Shown: piece by piece, positions 29,029-36,788 of the stretch | How positions within the stretch are numbered: position 1 is the stretch's first letter | Layout of the letters: every line of letters begins with the position of its first letter | DNA from: Pseudoxanthomonas yeongjuensis | GTDB taxonomy: Bacteria; Pseudomonadota; Gammaproteobacteria; Xanthomonadales; Xanthomonadaceae | Assembly (NCBI RefSeq): GCF_010093345.1 | Contig: NZ_PDWT01000001.1 | Span: 1,054,001-1,118,000 of the forward strand | DNA length: 64,000 bases | Direction of reading: 5' to 3' | Notes under the pieces: model-generated | What the model was told of the DNA's origin: nothing | Databases searched by the model: none | What the model saw: the letters and a program-made list of their open reading frames with translations, nothing else | Translations under genes and position numbers: made by a program

Positions 29029-29166
29029 TGAGGAGTGAGGAGTGAGGAGTGAGGAGTGAGGAACGAGGAACGAGGAACGAGGAACGAGAAGTGAAGAATA
29101 AGGAGTAAGGAGTAGAAGCATTGCTCTTGCCTTCACTCACTCCTCACTTCTCACTCCTCACCACTC
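29029..29166. repeat. Heptanucleotide tandem repeat array with an inverted copy
   Basis: On the plus strand, about four units of GAGGAGT run into about four units of GAGGAAC and degenerate copies up to about 29115. The opposite orientation (CACTCCT-type units) occupies about 29134-29166. The array fills the trmD-rimM gap. The same heptamers recur at about 48279-48371. Confidence 0.9.
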
Positions 29167-29184
29167 GCCCTTCAGCTATTCATC

Positions 29185-29697
29185 TCAAAAATCCGGATCC
29201 CAATCCACGGTGATCAGACCAGCCTCGAAATCCACCGATTTGACGAAATCCGGTTCGACGAACGGCACCATGCGCTCGCGATCGCCGCGTATCGACAGCA
29301 CATCGTTGGAGCCGGTGGAAAACAGGTGCGAGACGGTGCCGAAATCGACGCCGTCCACGGTGACCACGCGGAATCCTTCCAGGTCCACCCAGTAGAACTC
29401 GCCCGCTTTCGGCGGCGGCAGCGCGGAACGCGGCACGTAGATGTCGGTACCGCGCATGGCTTCGACCACGTTGCGGTCGTCGATATCGGGAAAATTCGCG
29501 ACCAGGTGCTTGCCTGATTCCTTGCCGCGCGCGCCGCTGAACTCGCGCTCGTTGCCCGCGGCATCGACCAGGATCCACGGCTGGTAGCGGAAGATCGCGT
29601 CGCGCGGCTCCGTCCAGGACTCGATCTTGATTTGCCCGCGTATGCCGAAGGCGCCGACTATCCTGCCCAGCAGGATCCGACGTTCGTTATCGCTCAT
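29185..29697 (-). CDS. rimM: Ribosome maturation factor RimM
   Basis: A 170-residue 30S assembly factor that binds uS19. The N-terminal RimM fold begins [25 protein letters not shown], and a PRC-barrel domain follows ([36 protein letters not shown] through [28 protein letters not shown]). The start at 29697 is chosen because homology begins there. It lies 37 bp after rpsP. Confidence 0.97.
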   Translation of the reverse strand: MSDNERRILLGRIVGAFGIRGQIKIESWTEPRDAIFRYQPWILVDAAGNEREFSGARGKESGKHLVANFPDIDDRNVVEAMRGTDIYVPRSALPPPKAGEFYWVDLEGFRVVTVDGVDFGTVSHLFSTGSNDVLSIRGDRERMVPFVEPDFVKSVDFEAGLITVDWDPDF

Positions 29698-29734
29698 AAG
29701 GAAGGGACGGCGCACAAGGCGCCGTCCTGCCGGA

Positions 29735-30001
29735 TCAGGCCGAAGCCTGCGCCGCGACGACCTTGCCCGCTTCCTTGTACAGGTTGCGGACCTTGTCGGT
29801 CATCTGCGCGCCCTGGCCGACCCAATGGTCGACGCGTGCGGTGTCCAGCTCGATGCGCTTCTCGTTGCCTGCGGCAACGGGGTTGTAGTAACCCAGTCGT
29901 TCGATGTTGCGGCCGTCGCGCGCGCTGCGCGAGTCGGTGACGATGATGTGGTAGAACGGACGCTTCTTGGCGCCGCCACGGGTAAGGCGAATCTTGACCA
30001 T
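29735..30001 (-). CDS. rpsP: Small ribosomal subunit protein bS16
   Basis: An 88-residue protein beginning [20 protein letters not shown] with the conserved [14 protein letters not shown]. First gene of rpsP-rimM-trmD-rplS. AGGAAAG lies about 8 nt upstream of the start. A promoter-like pair sits some 55 bp upstream. Confidence 0.98.
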   Translation of the reverse strand: MVKIRLTRGGAKKRPFYHIIVTDSRSARDGRNIERLGYYNPVAAGNEKRIELDTARVDHWVGQGAQMTDKVRNLYKEAGKVVAAQASA

Positions 30002-30054
30002 TGTGCTGCTTTCCTGTGTTGCCCAGTCGCCATTGCGGCGCGGTGAACCGGGGA

Positions 30055-30082
30055 TTGTAAGCCATTGAAAGACCGAAAGAAA
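30055..30082 (-). promoter_or_regulatory. Probable rpsP operon promoter
   Basis: On the minus strand, -35 TTTCTT (30077-30082), a 16-bp spacer and -10 TTACAA (30055-30060). The predicted leader is about 45 nt. The -35 is weak. Confidence 0.5.
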
Positions 30083-30092
30083 CCCACCCCCT

Positions 30093-30167
30093 GTAGGAGC
30101 GGGCCTTGCCCGCGATGCTTTTGATTCACCGGAAATGAAGAGGATCGCAGGCCAGGCCCGCTCCTAC
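30093..30167. repeat. REP-type inverted repeat with extended arms
   Basis: The core runs from GTAGGAGCGGGCCTTGCCCG to CTCCTAC. C-rich and G-rich flanks extend the pairing to about 30085-30175. The right-hand CTA is read on the minus strand as the TAG stop of the aminotransferase gene. Confidence 0.85.
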
Positions 30168-30961
30168 AGGGGGTGCCAGGGCCGGCTTTCCAAAGCTTCC
30201 TGCAGCATCGAAGCCAATTCCTGATCGGCCGTGAATCCAGTCTCATCAATGCCTGCGATCTGCTGGATCCCGCTGGCATTGCTGGTGAATGCGGCCTTGA
30301 AACCGCCCAGTTCGGACAAGCGGACCTCACGCACGACCTGCCTGGCGCCGGACTCCCGCAAACCTGTCTGCAGCAGTTGCTCGGAAGTGCCACGCAGCGC
30401 CGGGGCCTGGGGCCAGACCACCTGCCCCCCATCCCAGAATCCGACATTCCAGACCGAACCTTCCGAGACCTTGCCCTCGCTGTCGACGAACAGGGCATCG
30501 TCGTAACCCTGCCCCAGCGCCAGTCGCCGATAGTGGAACAAGGGGAAGGTGCCCACATGCTTGATGTGCGGCAACGGACGCTGGAAGGCGAACGATTTGA
30601 CTTTCAGCGCCCGCGCGGAAGCCGGCGCGGGCGGCGAAAGCGAGATCAGGACTTCGGGATCGAAGCTTCCCGCCGGATTTCGGAAGTCGAAACTCCGGGA
30701 GAACACCGTGGCGCGCAACGTGCAGTCCGGCGCGGCGGCGACCGCGGCACGCATCCGTTCCCGCACTGCCATGAAGTCCAGGGTGCAGTCGAACAACTCG
30801 AGCGTTCCCGCCTGCAGGCGCTGCTCATGCAACTCGATCCCCTGCACCGCACCGTTGCGCACCTGCATGGAGCTGTAGTGGCCGTAGTTGACCAGCGCGA
30901 GAGTGCGCAGGTCTTCCGCGCTTGCGGGTTGTCCGTTCAGGAAAGCTGCGTGCATGCCCAT
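30164..30961 (-). CDS. Class IV PLP-dependent aminotransferase (possibly aminodeoxychorismate lyase)
   Basis: A protein of about 265 residues in the D-alanine/branched-chain aminotransferase and PabC superfamily. Evidence: the N-terminal FLNGQPAS and MQVRNGAVQGIELHEQRL, the candidate PLP lysine in LPHIKHVGTFPLFHYRRLA, GKVSEGSVWNVGFW (cofactor phosphate-binding type) and FTSNASGIQQI near the end. The length fits PabC or D-amino-acid aminotransferase better than IlvE. Substrate cannot be decided. The final codons and the TAG stop lie inside a REP element, suggesting the original C-terminus was replaced or trimmed. Starts at 30961 or 30955 are both possible; neither has a good Shine-Dalgarno sequence. 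Confidence 0.88.
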   Translation of the reverse strand: MGMHAAFLNGQPASAEDLRTLALVNYGHYSSMQVRNGAVQGIELHEQRLQAGTLELFDCTLDFMAVRERMRAAVAAAPDCTLRATVFSRSFDFRNPAGSFDPEVLISLSPPAPASARALKVKSFAFQRPLPHIKHVGTFPLFHYRRLALGQGYDDALFVDSEGKVSEGSVWNVGFWDGGQVVWPQAPALRGTSEQLLQTGLRESGARQVVREVRLSELGGFKAAFTSNASGIQQIAGIDETGFTADQELASMLQEALESRPWHPL

Positions 30962-31205
30962 CCCGTGATGATCGCGACTTTGGAAAACTGCCGTCATCCC
31001 CGCGAAGAGCCTGCCCTCGAATGCTGTAATCGGGGGCGGGGACCCGGCGACTTCCGGCTTGCACAGACAGAGGCACTGGGTTGACCGGCTACGCCGTTGA
31101 AATGCACTTCCGCCTTCGCGGGGCTTTCAACAGCCGAATGGCTGGTCATGACGAACTCACTATTTGCGGACGCTACAACCTTTCAACCCATCCCGGCACG
31201 ATGGC

Positions 31206-32576
31206 TCAACGGAACGGCATGCCGCCGCCGCGCGCGCCCATCATGCCCTTCATGCCGCGCATCAGGCCCTTCATGCCGCCGCCGGCCAGCTTGCCCATCA
31301 TCTTTTCCATCTGCTGGTACTGCTTGAGCAGGCGATTTACATCGGCCGGGGTGGTGCCGGAACCGCGGGCGATGCGCGCGCGGCGCGAGCCGTTGAGCAA
31401 GGCCGGATTACGCCGCTCTTTCTTGGTCATCGAGCCGATGATCGCGACCATGCGCGGCACTTCCTTGCCGGTAACCTGCTGTTTGACGCTATCGGGCACC
31501 TGGCCCATGCCGGGCAGCTTGTCCATCAGGCCGCTGATGCCGCCCATGTTCTGCATCTGCTCGAGCTGGTCGCGCATGTCGTTGAGGTCGAACTTCTTGC
31601 CCTTGGCGACCTTGGCCGCGAGCTTGGCCGCTTTTTCCTGATCGACGTTCTGTTCCACCTGCTCGACCAGCGACAGCACGTCGCCCATGTCGAGGATGCG
31701 GCTGGCGACCCGGTCCGGATGGAAGACATCCAGGCCGTCGGGTTTTTCGCCGACACCGATGAACTTGATCGGCTTGCCGGTGACATAGCGCACCGACAGG
31801 GCCGCGCCACCGCGCGCATCGCCATCGGTCTTGGTCAGGACCACGCCGGTCAGCGGCAACGCTTCGGAGAAGGCCTTGGCCGTGGTCGCCGCATCCTGGC
31901 CGGTCATCGAGTCGACCACGAACAGGGTTTCGACCGGCTTCACCGCGGCATGCAATGCCTTGATTTCGGCCATCATCGCTTCGTCGATGGCGAGGCGGCC
32001 GGCGGTATCGACGATCAGCACGTCGGCGAACGACTTGCGCGCATCCGCGATCGCCGCATTGACGATGTCGACCGGCTTCTGCGAGGCGTCGGACGCGAAG
32101 AACAGCACGTCCACCTGCTGGGCCAGGGTCTTCAATTGTTCGATCGCGGCCGGACGGTAGACGTCGGCGCTGACCACCATCACCTTCTTCTTGCGCTTTT
32201 CCTTCAGGTGCTTGGCCAGCTTGGCCACGGTGGTGGTCTTGCCCGCGCCCTGCAGGCCGGCCATCAGGATCACCGCCGGCGCCGGCACGTTGAGGTTGAG
32301 GTCGGTCGCGGCCGAACCCATCACCGCGGTCAGCTCGTCGCGCACGATCTTGATCAGGGCCTGGCCGGGGGTGAGGCTCTTCAGCACTTCCTGGCCGACC
32401 GCGCGCACCTTGATGCGTTCGATCAGCGCCTGCACCACCGGCAAGGCCACGTCGGCCTCGAGCAGGGCGATGCGCACTTCGCGGGTGGCCTCGCGGATGT
32501 TCTCCTCGCTCAGGCGGCCACGACCGCGCAGGCGCTCGATGGTGCCGGAAAGACGCTGGGTGAGGGACTCGAACAT
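31206..32576 (-). CDS. ffh: Signal recognition particle GTPase Ffh
   Basis: A 456-residue SRP54 protein that targets nascent membrane proteins to FtsY. The N domain is at about 1-85. The G domain has GLQGAGKTTT, VVSADVYRPAA, DTAGR, TKTDGDARGG and GVGEKPDGLDVF. The Met-rich M domain (about 300-456) contains the RNA-binding signature GSRRARIARGSG and ends with a GGGMKGLMRGMKGMMGARGG tail. The start is ATG 32576. In E. coli ffh also lies upstream of rpsP and next to the cytochrome c assembly-like gene. Confidence 0.98.
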   Translation of the reverse strand: MFESLTQRLSGTIERLRGRGRLSEENIREATREVRIALLEADVALPVVQALIERIKVRAVGQEVLKSLTPGQALIKIVRDELTAVMGSAATDLNLNVPAPAVILMAGLQGAGKTTTVAKLAKHLKEKRKKKVMVVSADVYRPAAIEQLKTLAQQVDVLFFASDASQKPVDIVNAAIADARKSFADVLIVDTAGRLAIDEAMMAEIKALHAAVKPVETLFVVDSMTGQDAATTAKAFSEALPLTGVVLTKTDGDARGGAALSVRYVTGKPIKFIGVGEKPDGLDVFHPDRVASRILDMGDVLSLVEQVEQNVDQEKAAKLAAKVAKGKKFDLNDMRDQLEQMQNMGGISGLMDKLPGMGQVPDSVKQQVTGKEVPRMVAIIGSMTKKERRNPALLNGSRRARIARGSGTTPADVNRLLKQYQQMEKMMGKLAGGGMKGLMRGMKGMMGARGGGMPFR

Positions 32577-32640
32577 GGGCAAGGACTGCAGGCGGAAAAC
32601 GGGCGTGGATTATAGCCTTGGCTCTTGGGATCACCCGGCC

Positions 32641-32713
32641 GTAGGAGCGGGCCTTGCCCGAGATGCTCCTGGCGTGTTGCCAGAAGGGCATCGCGGGCAA
32701 GGCCCGCTCCTAC
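32641..32713. repeat. REP-type inverted repeat (GTAG head)
   Basis: The arms GTAGGAGCGGGCCTTGCCCG and CGGGCAAGGCCCGCTCCTAC surround a short loop, between the divergent ffh and CcsA-like genes. Confidence 0.85.
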
Positions 32714-32743
32714 AAACGGCGGCCTGTATGCGACACTCAACCG

Positions 32744-33538
32744 ATGACAATCGTTCTCATCGCCATTGCGCTGTACCTGGTCGCCGCCGGCCTGCTGGTG
32801 GGCGCGGTCGCCAGCGACAAACTCGGCTCCCGACGCGGATGGTTCTGGCCGGCGCTGGGCGGCGTGCTGCTGCACGGCAGCTATCACCTGCTGGTGGCAT
32901 GGCGGACTCCCGGCGGCCCCGACATGCATTTCTTCGCGGCCCTGTCGCTGGTGGGTCTGGGCATGGCGGCCATGACCACGGTGGTGGGCGCACAAGGACG
33001 CATGCGCGGGTTGGGAGTGCTCGCCTTCCCGCTCGCGGCTCTGCTGCTGTTCGCCTATCACTGTTACGGACACGAACCCTCGCGCGGACTGGACTGGCGC
33101 CTGCAACTGCATGCCTGGATGGCGTTGCTGGCCTACGCGACGCTGGCGATCGCCGCGCTGCTGGCGGTGATGCTGTGGGCACAGGAGCGCGCACTGCGTC
33201 GGCGCGAGTTCCATGCCTGGCTGCGCGCCCTGCCGCCACTGACCGAGCTGGAAGACCTGCTGTTCCGCACGATCACAGTGGGTTTCATCCTGCTGACGGC
33301 CACGTTGCTGACCGGGATGTTGTTCGTCGAGAACCTGTTTGCCCAGCACCTGATCCACAAGACCGTGCTCAGCGTGCTGTCCTGGCTGGCCTTCGGCGCG
33401 CTGCTGATGGGCCGCTGGCGTTATGGCTGGCGTGGCGGCAAGGCGGTGCGCTGGACGCTGGTGGCGATGGCGCTGCTGCTGCTGGCCTTCTTCGGCAGCA
33501 AATTCGTGCTGGAGCTGGTGCTGGAACGAACCACTTGA
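32744..33538 (+). CDS. CcsA/YpjD-family inner-membrane protein
   Basis: A 264-residue polytopic protein with about eight membrane segments, of the cytochrome c assembly (CcsA/HemX-like) family to which E. coli YpjD belongs. Support comes from the WRLQLHAWMALLAYATLAIAAL block, the EDLLFRTITVGFILLTATLLTG block and the C-terminal IHKTVLSVLSWLAFGALLMGRW with conserved His. The position beside ffh, transcribed in the opposite direction, matches E. coli ypjD. The start at 32744 begins directly with the first helix (MTIVLIAIALYLVAAGLL). No other cytochrome c maturation gene is adjacent, so a direct role in heme ligation is unproven. Confidence 0.88.
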   Translation: MTIVLIAIALYLVAAGLLVGAVASDKLGSRRGWFWPALGGVLLHGSYHLLVAWRTPGGPDMHFFAALSLVGLGMAAMTTVVGAQGRMRGLGVLAFPLAALLLFAYHCYGHEPSRGLDWRLQLHAWMALLAYATLAIAALLAVMLWAQERALRRREFHAWLRALPPLTELEDLLFRTITVGFILLTATLLTGMLFVENLFAQHLIHKTVLSVLSWLAFGALLMGRWRYGWRGGKAVRWTLVAMALLLLAFFGSKFVLELVLERTT

Positions 33539-33571
33539 TCGATTGGTGAAGAAAACCGCACTGCTGCGACG

Positions 33572-33604
33572 CAATATTTCATTGCTGGAACAATATTTGC
33601 ATTG
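33572..33604. promoter_or_regulatory. Candidate MarR operator (direct repeat)
   Basis: CAATATTTCATTG (33572-33584) and CAATATTTGCATTG (33591-33604) repeat at a 19-base offset, about two helical turns, and abut the -35 of the marR promoter. Likely the binding site of the adjacent regulator. Confidence 0.5.
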
Positions 33605-33630
33605 ACAACTATTGCCTAGGCGAGGATATT
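33602..33630 (+). promoter_or_regulatory. marR-efflux operon promoter
   Basis: -35 TTGACA (33602-33607), a 17-bp spacer and -10 GATATT (33625-33630). The predicted transcription start falls within about 2-3 bases of ATG 33639, so the transcript may be leaderless. Confidence 0.65.
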
Positions 33631-33638
33631 CCCCCGCC

Positions 33639-34094
33639 ATGCCCGAAGTACCTACCCATCCCGAAGCCAACATGGGCCTGCTGTTCCGGCAGGTCCGTGA
33701 TGCGATGTGGGCCGATGTGGCCCGGGAAATGGCCTTGGCGGGTCATGACCTGACCTACAGCCAGTTCATGACCATCAAGCAACTGGCCAATGGATCGGCC
33801 GGGGTCACCGACCTCGCACGCCATGCCCAGCTCAACCCGGGCGCGATGACACGCCTGCTGGATCGACTGGAAGCTCGCGGCGTGCTGCAACGCGTGGCCG
33901 ATCCCAGCGACCGTCGTGCCCTGAACATCGTGCTGACCGAAGCCGGCCTGGCGATCTGGCGCGACATCAACCATTGCGGCCAGCGCGTGCGTGATCGCGC
34001 CGTGCAGGACATGGATGCAAGCGAGCGCGAACAGTTGTTCCGCCTGCTTAACCAGGTGCTCCGCAACTTGACTCCGCCCCACCCCAACGACTGA
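33639..34094 (+). CDS. MarR-family repressor of the efflux operon
   Basis: A 151-residue winged-helix regulator. The DNA-binding core is at about 45-110 (TIKQLANGSAGVTDLARHAQLNPGAMTRLLDRLEARGVLQRVADPSDRRALNIVLTE), with the wing motif DPSDRRA. It heads an operon with the outer-membrane channel (6 bp gap), EmrA-like adaptor and EmrB-like pump, and so is the likely local repressor responding to a pump substrate. The start at 33639 agrees with promoter position; an in-frame ATG at 33612 lies upstream of the predicted transcription start. Confidence 0.93.
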   Translation: MPEVPTHPEANMGLLFRQVRDAMWADVAREMALAGHDLTYSQFMTIKQLANGSAGVTDLARHAQLNPGAMTRLLDRLEARGVLQRVADPSDRRALNIVLTEAGLAIWRDINHCGQRVRDRAVQDMDASEREQLFRLLNQVLRNLTPPHPND

Positions 34095-34100
34095 ATCGAC

Positions 34101-35582
34101 ATGCCTATTTCCCTCTTCCGCAGCGGGCTCGTCCGGCCTGTCGCCATTTCCATTGCAATGGTTCTGCTGCTGGCTGGTTGCGCCAGCACCGGTAGCCTCG
34201 AGCCGCATGCGCGCGCGCTGAGCGGCGACAACCTGTCCGCCAACCGCAGCCTGGACGCGCACAAGCTGAGCACTGCCGATTTCCCGCGCCAGGACTGGTG
34301 GAAGGCATTGGGCGATCCGCAACTCGACGCCCTCATCGATGAAGCCCTGCAAGGCAACCCTTCGCTGGACGCCGCCGATGCGCGCCTGCGCAAGGCACAG
34401 GCCCAGTCCGGGCTGGCCGAAGCGGCGCGCAAGCCCACGCTGAGCGCCAGCGGCCAGTATTCCGGCGTGCAGTTGCCGGAAACGCTGATCCCGGCGCCGG
34501 AAGGCGGCTCCTACCTGGGCAGCACCGTGTTGATGCTGGACTTCAAATACGGACTGGACCTGTGGGGCGGCAAGCGTGCGCAATGGGAGGCGGCTGTCGG
34601 CCAGGCGAAAGCCGCCGAAATCGATGCGCAAGCCGCGCGGCTGACGCTTTCCTCGAATATCGCCCGCGCCTACGTCGGCCTCGCCCAGGCCCATGCCGCG
34701 CTGGACGTCGCCAACCACGAACACGACCGCGCCAGCCACCTGCGCGACCTCGGCCAGCAGCGCGTGAAAGCCGGCCTCGACAACCAGTTGCAGCTACGCC
34801 AGGCCGAAAGCACCATCGCCAGCGCCGAACAACAGGCGCAGGCCGCGCAACAGCAGATCGACGCCGCGCATACCGCCATCGCCGCGCTGATGGGCCAGGG
34901 ACCGGATCGCGGCCTGGATATCGCCCATCCGCAAGTGTTGCAGGCCGGCACCCCGGGCATTCCCGGCGTGCTGCCCAGCGAATTGCTCGGCCACCGCCCC
35001 GATGTGGTCGCGGCGCGCTGGCGGGTGGAAGCGGCCAGCCGCGGCATCGACGCCAGCAAGGCCTCGTTCAAGCCCAGCATCAACCTGAGCGCGATCGTGG
35101 GCCTGGCTTCGGCCGGCCTGTCCGACCTGTTCAGCAGCGATGCCCTGCTCGGCCTCGGTGGGCCCGCGATCAGCCTGCCGATCTTCGATGGCGGCCGCCT
35201 GCGCAGCCAGCTCGATGCCAGCGACGCCGATTACGACCTGGCCGTCGCCAGCTACAACCAGAGCCTGGTCGGCGCACTGCATGAAGTCACCGACGCCCTG
35301 CAGTCCGCGCGTTCGCTGGACCAGCAGATCGATTCCAGCAAGCGCGCGCGCGCCGCGGCGCAATCCGCCTGGGACCTGGCCCAGGCGCGTTATCGCGCCG
35401 GGCTGGGCACGCAACTCGACGTGCTTTCGGCGCAACGCCCGTTGCTGCAACTCGACCAGCAGATCGCCGCATTGCAGGCGCAGCGACTGGCTGCCGCCAT
35501 CGACCTGGATCGCGCCCTCGGCGGCGGCCTGGTCCTCGAACAGCCCACAACCCCCATTGCCAATACCGCGGTCACCCCATGA
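34101..35582 (+). CDS. Outer-membrane efflux lipoprotein (NodT/OprM type)
   Basis: A 493-residue TolC-like channel. The signal peptide ends in the lipobox LLLAGC with lipidated Cys27. Two long coiled-coil repeats follow (about 110-240 and 330-460) with family motifs WWKALGDPQLDALIDEALQGNPSL, SYGLDLWG-type (KYGLDLWGGKR), LLGHRPDVVAARWRVEAA and FDGGRLRSQLDASDA. It completes the tripartite pump with the downstream EmrA and EmrB homologues. Its stop overlaps the emrA-like start (ATGA). Confidence 0.95.
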   Translation: MPISLFRSGLVRPVAISIAMVLLLAGCASTGSLEPHARALSGDNLSANRSLDAHKLSTADFPRQDWWKALGDPQLDALIDEALQGNPSLDAADARLRKAQAQSGLAEAARKPTLSASGQYSGVQLPETLIPAPEGGSYLGSTVLMLDFKYGLDLWGGKRAQWEAAVGQAKAAEIDAQAARLTLSSNIARAYVGLAQAHAALDVANHEHDRASHLRDLGQQRVKAGLDNQLQLRQAESTIASAEQQAQAAQQQIDAAHTAIAALMGQGPDRGLDIAHPQVLQAGTPGIPGVLPSELLGHRPDVVAARWRVEAASRGIDASKASFKPSINLSAIVGLASAGLSDLFSSDALLGLGGPAISLPIFDGGRLRSQLDASDADYDLAVASYNQSLVGALHEVTDALQSARSLDQQIDSSKRARAAAQSAWDLAQARYRAGLGTQLDVLSAQRPLLQLDQQIAALQAQRLAAAIDLDRALGGGLVLEQPTTPIANTAVTP

Positions 35583-36781
35583 CTTCCAAGATCAATCCCG
35601 AAGCTTCCACTCCCCCAGCCGAACCCGTCGCGCCGAAGAACAGCAAGCGCAAGCGTGCGCTGCTGATCGTCGCGGTCATCGTGATCGTCGGCGCGATCGC
35701 CTGGCTGGCCTACTACTTCCTCTATGCGCGCTGGCACCAGGACACCGACGACGCCTACGTCCAGGGCAACGTGGTCAGTATCGTGCCGCAGACCAGCGGC
35801 ACGGTGATCAGCATCGATGCCGACGACGGCATGAAGGTGGAAGCCGGCCAGGCGCTGGTGCATCTGGATGCCAACGACGCGCAGGTCGCCTACGACCAGT
35901 CCGTCGCCAATCTGGCCGGCACCGTGCGTCAGGTGCGCGGCCTGTACAGCAGCGTCGATGCCGGGCAAGCCGACCTGCGTGCGCGCGAAGTCGCGGTTTC
36001 GCAGGCCCGCGCCGACGTGAATCGTCGCAGCGGTCTGGTCGCCAGCGGCGCGGTTTCCAGCGAGGAACTGGCGCATGCGCGCGACATGCTGGCCGCCGCG
36101 GAAGCCGCGCTCAGCGGCTCGCGCGGCAACCTGTCGCGCAGCCGCGCGCTGGTCGACGCCACCACGCTTTCGAAGCAACCGCAGGTGCAGTCCGCCGCTT
36201 CGCAGTTTCGCCAGGCCTATCTGAACCTGCAGCGTTCGGCGATCGTCGCGCCGGTCTCCGGCTACGTCGCCAAGCGCCAGGTGCAACTGGGCCAGCGCGT
36301 GCAGCCGGGCGCGACCCTGATGACCATCGTGCCGCTGGAACAGGTGTGGGTGGAAGCCAACTTCAAGGAAACCCAACTGGGCAAGATGCGCATCGGCCAA
36401 CCGGTCGAAGTGCATTCCGATCTTTACGGCGGCGGTGTCGAATACGACGGCAAGGTCGCCGCGCTCGGCCTCGGTACCGGCAGCGCGTTCTCGCTGCTGC
36501 CGGCGCAGAACGCCAGCGGCAACTGGATCAAGATCGTGCAGCGCGTGCCGGTGCGGATCGAGCTGGATCCGGAACAGCTGGTCGAGCATCCGTTGCGCCT
36601 CGGCCTGAGCATGAGCGTCGACGTCGCCGTGCGCGACCAGAGCGGCTCTTCGCTCGCGGCCGCGCGCAAGGACGTGAAGCCGGTGCTCGCCACTGTCGCG
36701 TACAAGAAGCAGCTGGACGATGCCGATGCGCTGATCACCGGCATCATCGAACAGAACCTGCCCGGCGCGGCCAATCGCTGA
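35579..36781 (+). CDS. emrA: Membrane fusion protein, EmrA/HlyD family
   Basis: A 400-residue periplasmic adaptor with one N-terminal membrane anchor (about 28-48). It has the signature QDTDDAYVQGNVVSIVPQTSGTVISI, an alpha-hairpin (about 115-215), a lipoyl half-motif IVAPVSGYVAKRQVQLGQRVQPG and the beta-barrel QVWVEANFKETQLGKMRIGQPVEV. It is translationally coupled to the outer-membrane channel gene and lies 7 bp before the pump gene. Confidence 0.95.
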   Translation: MTSKINPEASTPPAEPVAPKNSKRKRALLIVAVIVIVGAIAWLAYYFLYARWHQDTDDAYVQGNVVSIVPQTSGTVISIDADDGMKVEAGQALVHLDANDAQVAYDQSVANLAGTVRQVRGLYSSVDAGQADLRAREVAVSQARADVNRRSGLVASGAVSSEELAHARDMLAAAEAALSGSRGNLSRSRALVDATTLSKQPQVQSAASQFRQAYLNLQRSAIVAPVSGYVAKRQVQLGQRVQPGATLMTIVPLEQVWVEANFKETQLGKMRIGQPVEVHSDLYGGGVEYDGKVAALGLGTGSAFSLLPAQNASGNWIKIVQRVPVRIELDPEQLVEHPLRLGLSMSVDVAVRDQSGSSLAAARKDVKPVLATVAYKKQLDDADALITGIIEQNLPGAANR

Positions 36782-36788
36782 TCTCCCC

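Noticed and set aside
29029..29166. Possible CRISPR-like array
   Set aside because: The units are 7 bp, contiguous and without spacers, so this is a short tandem repeat, not a CRISPR.
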